DNA of 64,000 nucleotides, from contig JAFIEG010000005.1 of assembly GCA_020832665.1 (NCBI GenBank), forward strand, positions 16,855 to 80,854, in the 5' to 3' direction. The position numbers and the translations under genes are program-made. Position 1 is the stretch's first letter; every line of letters starts with the position of its first letter. This stretch comes from Pararhodobacter sp. GTDB taxonomy: Bacteria > Pseudomonadota > Alphaproteobacteria > Rhodobacterales > Rhodobacteraceae. The notes beneath the pieces were generated by a model. The model saw only the letters and a list, made by a program, of their open reading frames with translations, searched no databases and was not told the origin of the DNA. Shown here piece by piece: positions 1-7,737 of this stretch.

Positions 1-656
1 GCGAGCTTGAACGGCTTTACCCGGCAACCGACTGGGCACGCCGGGCGATCGTCATGCAGGCCTATGCCCTGCACCGCGACCGCGAATACGAACAGGCGCG
101 TGCCGTCGCGCAGCGCTTTCTCGACTCCTATCCCGGCGACGAAGATGCCGCCTGGGCCGCCTATATCCTGGCGCTGACCTATTACGACCAGATCGAGGAT
201 GTCGGCCGCGATCAGGCACTCACCTTCCAGGCGCTGCGCGCGCTGCGCCGGGTGATCGAGGATTACCCGAACACCGAATACGCCCGCTCGGCGGTGCTGA
301 AATTCGATCTGGCCTTCGACCATCTCGCCGCCAAGGAAATGGAGATAGGCCGCTATTACCTGCGCCGGGGCAACTACCCTGCTGCGGTCAATCGCTTTCG
401 CGTTGTCGTCGAGGATTATCAGACCAGTTCGCACACGCCCGAGGCGCTGCACCGGTTGGTCGAATCCTATGTTGCGCTCGGCCTGCGCAACGAGGCGCAA
501 ACCGCGGGTGCCATTCTGGGCCACAATTTCCGCGCCAATCCGTTCTACGAGGACAGCTTCCGCCTGCTCACCGGCCAGGGGCTCTCGGCCGATGCCGCCG
601 GCGAAAGCTGGATCAGGCAGATCTACCGGCGCAGCCTGCGCGGCGAATGGCTCTGA
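1..656 (+). CDS. bamD: Outer membrane assembly lipoprotein BamD (5' partial)
   Basis: The reading frame is open from base 3, so the start, signal peptide and lipobox lie outside the window; 217 C-terminal residues are visible. They are rich in TPR-like helix pairs typical of BamD/ComL: an N-terminal stretch ending WARRAIVMQAY, then segments such as SYPGDEDAAWAAYI and DYPNTEYARSA, and the family-like YLRRGNYPAAVNRF. BamD works in the BAM complex that inserts beta-barrel proteins into the outer membrane, anchored in the periplasm by an N-terminal lipid. recN follows 55 bases downstream on the same strand, an order I recall from related genomes. I am confident of the family; the missing start only limits the length. 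Confidence 0.9.
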   Translation, partial: ELERLYPATDWARRAIVMQAYALHRDREYEQARAVAQRFLDSYPGDEDAAWAAYILALTYYDQIEDVGRDQALTFQALRALRRVIEDYPNTEYARSAVLKFDLAFDHLAAKEMEIGRYYLRRGNYPAAVNRFRVVVEDYQTSSHTPEALHRLVESYVALGLRNEAQTAGAILGHNFRANPFYEDSFRLLTGQGLSADAAGESWIRQIYRRSLRGEWL

Positions 657-711
657 GCGCGGCGGGGCAGGGTGGCAGATCGGCAGGCGAGGCGGCGCTG
701 ACGGACGGCCC

Positions 712-2406
712 ATGCTGCGCAACCTGACCATCCGTGACATGCTGCTCATAGACCGGCTGGCGCTCGATTTCCGGCCCGGGCTGAACGTGCTGACCGGCGA
801 GACCGGGGCGGGCAAGTCGATCCTTCTAGATTCACTGGGCTTCGTGCTGGGCTGGCGCGGGCGCGCCGATCTGGTGCGCCCCGGCGCCAGCCAGGGCGAG
901 GTCGAGGCGGTGTTCGACCTGCCCGCCGGTCACCCGGCGCGCGCGCTGCTCACCGAGGCCGGGATTGACGCCGAGGACGATCTGATTCTGCGCCGGGTCA
1001 ACAGCGCCGAGGGGCGCAAGAGCGCCTGGGTCAATGGCCGCCGCGCCAATGGTGAGCTTCTGCGCGCGCTTTCCGACACGCTGGTGGAACTGCATGGGCA
1101 ACACGATGATCGCGGGTTGCTGAACCCGCGCGGCCACCGCGCGCTGCTCGATGCCTTTGCCGGAAGCGAGGCGCTGCTGGCCGAATGCCGCGCCGCGTGG
1201 CGCAAGGTCAGCACCGCGCGCACCGAGCGCGAAGCGGCGCAGGCGCGGCTCGACGCCCTGCGCGGCGAGGAAGACTACCTGCGCCACGCGGTTGACGAGC
1301 TTGACAAGCTTGCCCCCGAGCCGGGCGAGGAAGCCACGCTCGACAGCCGCCGCCGGCTGATGCAGGCCGCCGAGCGGTTGCGCGGCGATGTCGCACGCGC
1401 GCGCGAGGCGATGGGCGAAGAGGGTGCCGAGCGGCTGATGCTCGATTCCATCCGCTGGCTGGAAGGCGCCGCAGAGGGCGTCGAGGGGCGGCTGGACGAG
1501 GCGCTGGCGGCGCTGGAGCGTGCGCTGACCGAACTGGGCGAGGCGCAGATGGCGGTCGATCTGTGCCTCGATGCGCTTGACGCCGATCCGATGGCGCTGG
1601 AAGCGGTGGAAGAGCGCCTGTTCGCGCTGCGCGGGCTGGCGCGCAAGCATGGGGTGCTGCTCGACGATCTGGGCGCGCATGCCGAGGTGTTGCGCGCGCG
1701 GCTCAAGGCGCTGGATGCCGGCGATGACGATCTGGCGGCGCTGGCTGCGGCCGAGGCGAAGGCGCGTGCCGACCATGAGGCCGTTTGCGCGGCGCTGAGC
1801 GCGGCGCGCCAGGCGGCGGCGGCGCGGCTTGATGAGGCGATGGCGGCGGAACTGGCGCCGCTGAAGCTTGAACGCGCGCGCTTCGTCACCCGTGTCGAGC
1901 CCGCCGAGCCGGGCCCCGACGGTGCCGATGGCGTCGTTTTCGAGGTCGCCACCAACCCCGGCACCCCTGCTGGCCCGCTCAGCCGCATTGCCTCGGGTGG
2001 CGAGCTGTCGCGCTTTCTGCTGGCGCTGAAGGTCTGCCTCAGCCGTGGCGGCGATGCCAAGACCCTGATCTTCGACGAGATCGACCGCGGCGTGGGCGGC
2101 GCCACCGCCGATGCCGTGGGCCGGCGGCTGCGGGCGCTGGCCGGGGGCGACAATGCGGGCGGCGACAATGCCGGGGACGGGGCGCAACTGCTGGTGGTCA
2201 CCCACAGCCCGCAGGTGGCGGCGCTGGGAAGCTGCCACTGGCGGGTGGAAAAGCAGATCGAGGATGGCCAGACGCTGAGCCGGGTCACGTCACTTTGCGA
2301 TCAATCGCGCATAGACGAGATTGCGCGCATGCTTGCCGGTGATACCATCACCGATGCCGCCCGCGCTGCGGCGCAGGCGCTTCTGTCGGCAGGCGCGCGG
2401 GTCTGA
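712..2406 (+). CDS. recN: DNA repair ATPase RecN
   Basis: RecN is an SMC-like ATPase acting in recombinational repair of double-strand breaks. The 564-residue product has a Walker A motif GETGAGKS at residues 29-36, a long alanine- and arginine-rich coiled-coil centre, the ABC signature SGGELSR near residue 427 and Walker B LIFDEIDRG near 452. The ATG at 712 is chosen because the family begins almost directly with the Walker A strand; the frame is open further upstream into bamD, but that extension has no RecN-like content. A short tandem duplication (GGDNAGGDNAG) sits near residue 478, between Walker B and the C-terminal strand, probably a surface loop. Length is normal for the family. Confidence 0.95.
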   Translation: MLRNLTIRDMLLIDRLALDFRPGLNVLTGETGAGKSILLDSLGFVLGWRGRADLVRPGASQGEVEAVFDLPAGHPARALLTEAGIDAEDDLILRRVNSAEGRKSAWVNGRRANGELLRALSDTLVELHGQHDDRGLLNPRGHRALLDAFAGSEALLAECRAAWRKVSTARTEREAAQARLDALRGEEDYLRHAVDELDKLAPEPGEEATLDSRRRLMQAAERLRGDVARAREAMGEEGAERLMLDSIRWLEGAAEGVEGRLDEALAALERALTELGEAQMAVDLCLDALDADPMALEAVEERLFALRGLARKHGVLLDDLGAHAEVLRARLKALDAGDDDLAALAAAEAKARADHEAVCAALSAARQAAAARLDEAMAAELAPLKLERARFVTRVEPAEPGPDGADGVVFEVATNPGTPAGPLSRIASGGELSRFLLALKVCLSRGGDAKTLIFDEIDRGVGGATADAVGRRLRALAGGDNAGGDNAGDGAQLLVVTHSPQVAALGSCHWRVEKQIEDGQTLSRVTSLCDQSRIDEIARMLAGDTITDAARAAAQALLSAGARV

Positions 2407-2448
2407 GATGGCGGATGGCACCGGGCAGGGGCTTGAGAGGAGAGAGCG

Positions 2449-2844
2449 ATGCACAAGACGATCGTGACGGCGCGCTTGGGGCGGGTGGTGTGGCTTGCGG
2501 CGCTCACCCTGGCGCTTGGCGGTTGCCAGTTGCCCATGCCGGGGGACTGGCGCCCGGGCGCAAGCGAAGGCCGCGCGCCGGCGCCCGCTGCCGCCCTTCC
2601 CAGAGCCGAGCCCTCTGGTGGCGCGGTGCCCACCACCGGCGAGGCCGAGGCGGCCTGCGTGGCGCAGGGGCGATCGCAGGGGCTTGAAGTGCAGTCGGTC
2701 GTCGGCTCGCGCGTGCAGCGGGGTGAAGACGATGTGCCGTTGGCCCGCGATGTCATGCTGCGCGTGGCGCGCGGTGGGCAGGTCTATGATCTGCGCTGCA
2801 ATTACCAGTACGCCTCGAGTGAGGCGCGCATCATGTCGCTCTGA
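2449..2844 (+). CDS. Small predicted lipoprotein, unknown function
   Basis: This 131-residue protein has a basic N-terminus, a hydrophobic segment and a lipobox LGGC with the acylated cysteine at residue 26, followed by a proline- and alanine-rich linker. The folded part (about residues 60-131) ends in a segment containing VYDLRCNYQY. An AGGAG-type ribosome site precedes the ATG. It lies 42 bases after recN and may share its transcript; a hairpin follows the stop. I do not recognise the family. The signal sequence makes attachment to a membrane likely, but the role is unknown. Confidence 0.7.
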   Translation: MHKTIVTARLGRVVWLAALTLALGGCQLPMPGDWRPGASEGRAPAPAAALPRAEPSGGAVPTTGEAEAACVAQGRSQGLEVQSVVGSRVQRGEDDVPLARDVMLRVARGGQVYDLRCNYQYASSEARIMSL

Positions 2845-2875
2845 GCGCCGCATCGGGGCTGCCCGCGGGGGACGG

Positions 2876-2897
2876 TCGTGGGCGGTATTGCCCACGA
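2876..2897 (+). terminator. Hairpin after the lipoprotein gene
   Basis: An 8-bp perfect stem (TCGTGGGC / GCCCACGA) with a 6-base loop lies 31 bases after the stop codon. It has no U-tract, so it may be a Rho-assisted or processing hairpin rather than a classical intrinsic terminator. Confidence 0.4.
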
Positions 2898-2924
2898 TCC
2901 AGGCTCTGTCTTGAGGGCGGGCGA

Positions 2925-2999
2925 CAAGGGAGCGGGAAGCGAACCCGCGTGTTCAGGTCGGGAAGATGATGTCTTCGATACCCTGATCGTTCCTTCTTG
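2925..2999 (-). pseudogene. Degenerate tRNA-Gly-like copy
   Basis: On the minus strand, 38 bases spanning the anticodon arm to the T arm match the intact neighbouring tRNA-Gly at 30 of 38 positions with no gaps, including the CTTCCC of the anticodon loop and a T-arm-like GGGTTCG. A 5-bp T stem (2932-2948) still forms, but the invariant A58 is C, the D arm is poor, the acceptor stem has only about four good pairs, and no CCA is encoded. It looks like a decayed tandem duplicate of tRNA-Gly, 32 bases downstream of the functional gene. Confidence 0.45.
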
Positions 3000-3031
3000 A
3001 ACGGTGTCGGTGAGCCGGGCTGTCGTCGGCT

Positions 3032-3105
3032 TGGAGCGGGTGAAGGGAATCGAACCCTCGTCGTCAGCTTGGGAAGCTGCTGCTCTACCATTGAGCTACA
3101 CCCGC
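3032..3105 (-). tRNA. tRNA-Gly (anticodon CCC)
   Basis: Read on the minus strand, this 74-base sequence folds as a complete cloverleaf. The acceptor stem is GCGGGTG/CACCCGC, the D stem GCTC/GAGC, the anticodon loop TTCCCAA (anticodon CCC) and the T arm GAGGG-TTCGATT-CCCTT. The 3' CCA is encoded. The only weak pair is G-A at 27-43. It closely resembles other bacterial tRNA-Gly(CCC) genes. It stands alone, facing away from the antiporter, with the degenerate copy downstream. Confidence 0.97.
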
Positions 3106-3201
3106 AGCAGCGAAAGAAATACCGTCGCTGCCTGCAATTCACAAGCGCAAATTACCTGCGCTCCGCTTGCCCAAGGCCGAACGCCGCATCAATCCTGCAC
3201 G

Positions 3202-3592
3202 TCAAGCGACGAGAAGCGACGAGCGCGGCGGCATGCCGGCGACAGGCTTCGTCTTTGCCAATTCATCGCGGGCAACACGGCCAGGCGCCATTTGCCCTGC
3301 CTTGCCTTCTTCAATCCTTTCGATGAACCGGTCGCGCATGTCCTGTGAATTGACCTTTGGCAGAATGATCGAGCCGATATCATCTGTTGAGATCGAAGAC
3401 AGCCCGTAAGAGCCAGCCGCGAGCGCTCGAGCGCCGTGGTTCGCTGATGATCTGGTTCGATTCCAAGATGAGCCGGAATGCCCTCAGCAAAACGCCATCA
3501 TGGATCATCTGATGCTTTGGCAGTTTGCCAGAGCACGAGATGTTGCCTTCGGCCCTGAGTCGCCGTTCAAGCGGCGCGAACTTGAATGTCCG
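3202..3592 (-). pseudogene. Frameshifted coding remnant, possibly a DNA-methylase/HsdS-type recognition domain
   Basis: No intact gene occupies 3106-3772. On the minus strand a frame without a start codon reads from about 3471 to a TGA at 3202-3204 and contains AAGSYGLSSIST, DDIGSIILPK and DRFIERIEEGKAGQ. Just upstream a second frame contains GNISCSGKLPKH and LILESNQIISE, and the two join sensibly only with a frameshift near 3420-3450. The order (open DGVLLRA, SNQ helix, AAGSYGLSSIS, IILPKV) resembles the end of a target-recognition domain of type I specificity subunits or N6-adenine methylases. That resemblance is tentative. Base composition is lower in GC than in neighbours, which fits an acquired and decaying gene. 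Confidence 0.35.
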
Positions 3593-3650
3593 GTATCAGG
3601 GTTCAAACGGAAACCCCGTTCCGGTGCAACGAGATATGAAAGGCTCGGGT

Positions 3651-3691
3651 AGATTACAGCATATCGCGAAAAAGTGGGCACCGATTTTCGC
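3651..3691. repeat. Short intergenic palindrome-like element
   Basis: The segment contains CGAAAAAGTGGGCACCGATT followed by TTCG, an imperfect palindrome with CGAAAA/TTTTCG ends and a GTG/CAC centre. I recall similar CGAAAAAGTGGG elements between genes in other alphaproteobacteria. Only one copy is visible here, so its repeat status cannot be shown from this window. Confidence 0.3.
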
Positions 3692-3772
3692 TCCTCAGAC
3701 ATGCGAGAACAATAGGTTATGGGCTGTCCAGCGAATTCGAATGAGCGCACAGGCCATCGCGACGCGGGCTCG

Positions 3773-6274
3773 TTAACTGGCGTTTTCCGGAAGACTGATT
3801 TTTACCCCCCGTTTCTCTGCGCTGCCATGCACGGCGCTGCGAAGCAGTTCGTTACGCTCAAGCATGTTCCGGAAGCGGGTTTCATCCAGAACAAGCAGGG
3901 TCGAGTGACTGATGGCCGTGACCTGGGTCCGGCGCATCTGCCGTGCCAGCAGGGCCAGTTGGCCGAACATCTCGCCCCGGCCCAGCTTGTGCTTCTGCCC
4001 TGCGGTCTCGACCTCGACAGCGCCCGAGGCGATGAAGCAGACCTCGCGCGGCGTGTCGCCCTTGCGCATCAGCACGTCACCAGGCTGCACATAGCGTGCT
4101 CTGAGAGCCTTTGCCAACTGGTGGCGTGTGTCCTCGTCCATGTCGGCGAATAGCGGGAATTGCCGCACCAGCTCGGATTTCTGCACCGCAAGGTCCAGCG
4201 CCGGGCGGGCTTCGGCGCGTTTGCGCCTTTCGGCGAGTTCCTGTTCGAGCGTCGTGTAAAGCTCGCGTCCGATCAGCCCGTCCGCATGCAGGATGTCATA
4301 TTCCCGCTCTTCCAGTCGCAGTGAGGTGCGGCGGATGAAACGGCGCTCGATCTCTTCGGCGTAGCCCGGATATTGCAGTCGCAGGCCCTCAATGGCCGAA
4401 CCGGTTTCATCCTCGCGGCGTTTGAGCAATTCGTGCAGAAGCTCGGCCACGCGGCGGCCATGGATACGGCGGATCTTGCCGTCGATATAGCCATGCAGAT
4501 CGCGCAGGATCAGCCGCTGATTGAGCAGGATCTCGAACCGGTCGGCGGTCAGCCGCGCCAGCAGACCTGACAGAAGCAGACGGTTGTGCAGGAAGACAGC
4601 CATGCGATACCACTGACCGCGCGCCAGGCTCATGCGGCCCGCCGCGCGATAGGCGTCACGCCCGCCCGCGCGCGTGCGCTCGATCAGCCGGTCGGCATCG
4701 GACAGCATCTGTTCTGCCAGCCGCGCCGAGATCAATTGCTCGCGGAAGGCATCGAGGATCATGTCGCGCTCGCGCCCCGCCAGCGCCACCAGCCCCAGCG
4801 TGATCCGGTCGCGGTCGGGGATCTCGTCGGTGGCCTCGGCCTTTTCCATGGCGCTGTCCAGCCGCTCGGCAAAGCGCTTGGCCTCGGAGCGGACAATTGC
4901 GCGCGTCAGCTCATGGCGTTTGGTGGTGTCCGAGACCTCTTCGCGCACATTCTGCAGCGCGACCGCGATCACCTGGTTTGAAAGCGGCCGGTCCAGCCGG
5001 CTCAGCCTGTCCAGGCCCAGAAACGAGATCACCGGGCGCAGGGTCATGCCCTGCACCAGAAGCGTGAACAGCGTGAAGCCGGTTGCCAGGATACCCACCT
5101 CGCGCTGGATATCGGCGGGCACGCGGGCGTTTTCGGTGACCGCCAGGGCAAGGGCCAGGGTCACGGCACCGCGCAAGCCACCCCACAGGATGGCCACGCG
5201 ATAGGGCCCGTCCACCCGGGGCGACAGGCGCAGCGCGGTCAGAAGCGGCAGCACGCCGTAAAGCATGAACAACCGCGCCACGGTCGCGGCGATCACCACA
5301 ACGCCGATCAGCGCCAGATCGCGCAGCTGGATATCGCCCAGCAGCCGCGGCACCAGCAGCGCCGCCAGCAGGAAGATCAGCGCCCCCGCCCAATGCGCCA
5401 GAACGTCCCAGACCTCGCGCAGGTTCGACCAGTTCAACGGCGAAAGCCGCCCCGGCCCGAGATAGTTGAGCGTCATCCCGGCCATCACCACCGCAATCAC
5501 CCCGGACACGCCCAGAAGCTGGTCCGCAACCAGATAGGTGACATAGGGCAAGGCCACGGTGAGCGAGATCTGAGCCAGCGGAAAGCGGCCCAGCAAGCCG
5601 AACAGGGCCAGGCACATCCGCGCCAGCACCCAGCCCGTGCCGATCCCGCCGAAAATCAGCACCGGAAAGCCCACAAGCGCATCGCGCAGCGTGGGGTTGG
5701 GCACGCCGAGCATGACATAGGTCAGGAAGAAGCCGAACAGCGCAATCGCGGCGGCATCGTTGAGCAGGCTTTCCCCTTCCACAATCCGGGTCAGGCGTTG
5801 CGGGGCGGCAATGTTGCGAAAGATCGACACCACGGCGGACGGGTCGGTGGTGGCGACAATCGCGCCCAGCATCAGGCAGGCGACAAGCGGCAGCGTGGTG
5901 AAAGGCGTCAGCGCATAGCCGATGGTAAAGGTCGCGACGACAACGGCCAGCACCGCCATCACCAGAATCGGCACCCAGTCATCGGCCATTCGGCGCAGAT
6001 TCAGGCCCAGCGAGACCTGAAACAGAAGCGTGGGCAGCAGCACATAAAGAAAGACATTCGCGCGGATACTGAATTCGAAGATCTCGACGGCCAACGGCCA
6101 GCCGAGCAGATCAGCGCCGTGTTCGGCCAGATAGATGGCGCCCGCTCCGATCAACCCGCCGAGGAGAGCCAGAACCACCGTATAGGGCAGCCGCGTGCGA
6201 TCGGCCAAAGGCTCGCTCAGGGAGATGACGATGAAGAGCGCGGCAACGATGCCGACAAGCGAAATGACATCCAT
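3773..6274 (-). CDS. Na+/H+ antiporter (CPA1 type) with C-terminal cyclic-nucleotide-binding-like domain
   Basis: This 833-residue protein has about a dozen hydrophobic segments in residues 1-420, with CPA1 exchanger hallmarks ATTDPSAV at 141-148 and EGESLLND at 166-173. A long charged helical region follows (about 430-700), then a beta-rich domain (about 715-825) resembling a cyclic-nucleotide-binding fold: PGDVLMRKGD, ASGAVEVE, GEMFGQLALL, RRTQVTA. It probably exchanges Na+ or K+ for H+ across the inner membrane. In the phosphate-binding cassette the usual glutamate (FGE-ALL) is glutamine here, so ligand binding may be altered or lost. A truncated P-II-like gene lies just upstream on the same strand, suggesting former or present regulation of transport by a small-molecule sensor. 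Confidence 0.88.
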   Translation of the reverse strand: MDVISLVGIVAALFIVISLSEPLADRTRLPYTVVLALLGGLIGAGAIYLAEHGADLLGWPLAVEIFEFSIRANVFLYVLLPTLLFQVSLGLNLRRMADDWVPILVMAVLAVVVATFTIGYALTPFTTLPLVACLMLGAIVATTDPSAVVSIFRNIAAPQRLTRIVEGESLLNDAAAIALFGFFLTYVMLGVPNPTLRDALVGFPVLIFGGIGTGWVLARMCLALFGLLGRFPLAQISLTVALPYVTYLVADQLLGVSGVIAVVMAGMTLNYLGPGRLSPLNWSNLREVWDVLAHWAGALIFLLAALLVPRLLGDIQLRDLALIGVVVIAATVARLFMLYGVLPLLTALRLSPRVDGPYRVAILWGGLRGAVTLALALAVTENARVPADIQREVGILATGFTLFTLLVQGMTLRPVISFLGLDRLSRLDRPLSNQVIAVALQNVREEVSDTTKRHELTRAIVRSEAKRFAERLDSAMEKAEATDEIPDRDRITLGLVALAGRERDMILDAFREQLISARLAEQMLSDADRLIERTRAGGRDAYRAAGRMSLARGQWYRMAVFLHNRLLLSGLLARLTADRFEILLNQRLILRDLHGYIDGKIRRIHGRRVAELLHELLKRREDETGSAIEGLRLQYPGYAEEIERRFIRRTSLRLEEREYDILHADGLIGRELYTTLEQELAERRKRAEARPALDLAVQKSELVRQFPLFADMDEDTRHQLAKALRARYVQPGDVLMRKGDTPREVCFIASGAVEVETAGQKHKLGRGEMFGQLALLARQMRRTQVTAISHSTLLVLDETRFRNMLERNELLRSAVHGSAEKRGVKISLPENAS

Positions 6275-6358
6275 GGCATGGCCGATAGCCGCGGGCGCGG
6301 CGATGGAGGAAAGCTGGTTGAAAAGCCTTGTGTTGAATGCGTTTTTTTCGCTTGAACG

Positions 6359-6652
6359 TCAATCCCGCCGGCCCTGCGAATCCCCTTCCATGGCCTTGAT
6401 CTGACGCATCAATTCGCCCGCTTCCTCGATGTCGATCTGGCAGGCGATGCCCGCCCCGCGCTCTTCCTCGAAGCGCTCGGCGGTGGCAATCCCCGCCAGA
6501 ACCTTCGGCGCGACGCCTTCCTCGACCAGCCAGAAGGCAAGGTTGTGATGCGAGGCAACCTCAAGGACAAGGAACTTGCGTTCGCGCTCCAGCCCCTCGC
6601 CGCGCGCTGATGTGATGACGGTCGAGCCCGTCGCGCCGGTGTCGCGCGCGGC
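6359..6652 (-). pseudogene. P-II-like regulator, N-terminus lost
   Basis: On the minus strand, residues ARDTGATGSTVITSARGEG, then LVEEGVAPKVLAGI, FEEERGAGIACQIDIEEAGE and a final MRQIK helix match my memory of a family of short P-II-like proteins with a GATGATV strand, a GEG turn and a GTGIAFQ-DVEDA C-terminus. The expected first strand and most of the first helix are absent. The frame stays open to a GTG at 6862, but that part is a His/Pro/Arg-rich stretch unlike any P-II protein. It ends 84 bases before the antiporter start on the same strand. It is either a truncated gene or one with a replaced 5' end. Confidence 0.5.
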
Positions 6653-6862
6653 GTGTCGGGCGTGAAGCGGCTGTTCCCTGGGGTGGGCCCGACGGCCAGG
6701 CTGCTCTCTCGGATGGCACCGGATTGTGTCAGCGTCTCGAGGGTGGGGGTGTGTTCTCGGTTCGGCATCCGATCCATTGTGGTTCAGCGGATCGCTCATA
6801 TGTATAGCCTGACAAGCGTTTCCGAATTTCCCCAGACCCGCACCCAGCGAGGCGTCGTGCAC

Positions 6863-7186
6863 ATGCGAGCGTTTGCCTTCACTCTGCTCTGCCTGATTTC
6901 AATGGCTGGCATGGCATTGAGCCCGCCGCTGTACGCGCCGGCACAAGCGACCCATCAGCCGACCGACCCCGTTGCCCACGGCATCCAGATCGAGCTGACC
7001 TGGCGAAAGGCCGATCGCTGCGAACTCGACCGCGACATGAGCGACGAACTCGGCGGGGTTTACGCGCCCTTTCCGGTGCGTTCAGATAGCTGCCGGCAGA
7101 GCCGAATTGCAGGTAGAGAGCGTGATCTCGTCAGAGGCCGGGAACTGGATCATGTTCGACTGGCGCGCGCGCCGCCCATTGAGTGA
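6863..7186 (+). CDS. Possible small exported protein (perhaps frameshifted)
   Basis: From the ATG at 6863 the frame encodes a clear signal-peptide-like start (MRAFAFTLLCLISMAG) followed by about 55 plausible residues such as HGIQIELTWRKADRCELD. The last 30 residues of this frame are arginine-rich and look non-coding. A neighbouring frame from about 7095 reads AELQVESVISSEAGNWIMFD and stops being convincing near 7180. A frameshift near 7090 would join the two. I do not recognise the protein. It faces away from the P-II-like remnant. Confidence 0.35.
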   Translation: MRAFAFTLLCLISMAGMALSPPLYAPAQATHQPTDPVAHGIQIELTWRKADRCELDRDMSDELGGVYAPFPVRSDSCRQSRIAGRERDLVRGRELDHVRLARAPPIE

Positions 7187-7243
7187 AATCCCATCGATTG
7201 AAATCCGAAAAAACTTCTCGCCGCATCAAGATGGAGCGTGCAG

Positions 7244-7333
7244 ATGGACACTCTGCGCCTGTGGCTGGTTCTCGCCTTTTTTGTCGGCATCGCGGTGTAT
7301 TCAATAATCGTGATGGTGTTGAACCCGGTTTGA
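7244..7333 (+). CDS. 29-residue single-span membrane peptide
   Basis: A GGAG site at 7232-7235 precedes an ATG at 7244, and the frame encodes 29 residues: MDTLRLW, then about 20 strongly hydrophobic residues (LVLAFFVGIAVYSIIVM), ending VLNPV. This is a textbook short single-pass membrane peptide, too short for most gene finders. A hairpin follows the stop at 7341-7382. Function is unknown; peptides of this kind often bind larger membrane complexes. The coding claim rests on the ribosome site, the clean hydrophobic profile and the hairpin. Confidence 0.5.
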   Translation: MDTLRLWLVLAFFVGIAVYSIIVMVLNPV

Positions 7334-7340
7334 AGAAAGT

Positions 7341-7382
7341 GCTCGGTATCGAACGCACCAGTAAAAACGATCGATGCCGAGC
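7341..7382 (+). terminator. Stem-loop after the 29-residue peptide
   Basis: An 11-bp stem with one G-T wobble (GCTCGGTATCG / CGATGCCGAGC) and a 20-base loop starts 8 bases after the stop codon. No U-tract follows, so termination activity is uncertain. Confidence 0.35.
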
Positions 7383-7530
7383 ATGAGGCGCATTCCAGGC
7401 AAGCACGAAAGGCCCGGATTTTTTTACTTTCCAAGACTTACAGCAGGTCAACCATACAGGCGTCGGGCACTGACGATAGGGGCATCGATGTTGCCCCTCG
7501 CCATGGTTCTGGCCCTTTGGGGCGGCGGCG

Positions 7531-7737
7531 GTGATGTTCGCCATCTATCGCCTGCACATGGATGTGGTGGCGGTGATCATGATGGCGGCTATGCCGATGA
7601 CCGGCGCGATCACCGTGCCCAAATCACCGTGCCCGCGACGCTGGTGAGAATGTCGGACCCCAATATGGGCGGCCGCCCGGATCTTCGGCGTGACCGTTGC
7701 CCGCTTGTGCAGCGAGATCAGCGTGCTTGAGTGCTAG
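7531..7737 (+). pseudogene. Remnant resembling the C-terminus of an AEC-family permease
   Basis: The stretch 7187-7733 holds no intact gene except the 29-residue peptide. Here one frame reads VMFAIYRLHMDVVAVIMMAA then MPMTGAIT, which resembles the last helices of auxin-efflux-carrier-type permeases (pattern AVAVIMAAMPTGAN). A second frame further on reads AARIFGVTVARLCSEISVLE before a TAG at 7735. Joining them needs at least one frameshift, and the rest of the permease is missing. The assignment is tentative. Confidence 0.3.

Noticed and set aside
2165..2182. RecN repeat as a frameshift or assembly error
   Set aside because: The duplication is in frame and the downstream RecN C-terminus is intact, so it is treated as real sequence.
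3450..3475. GGTTCGATTCC at about 3458 as part of another tRNA
   Set aside because: The flanking bases do not form a T stem and no acceptor or anticodon arm can be built around it.
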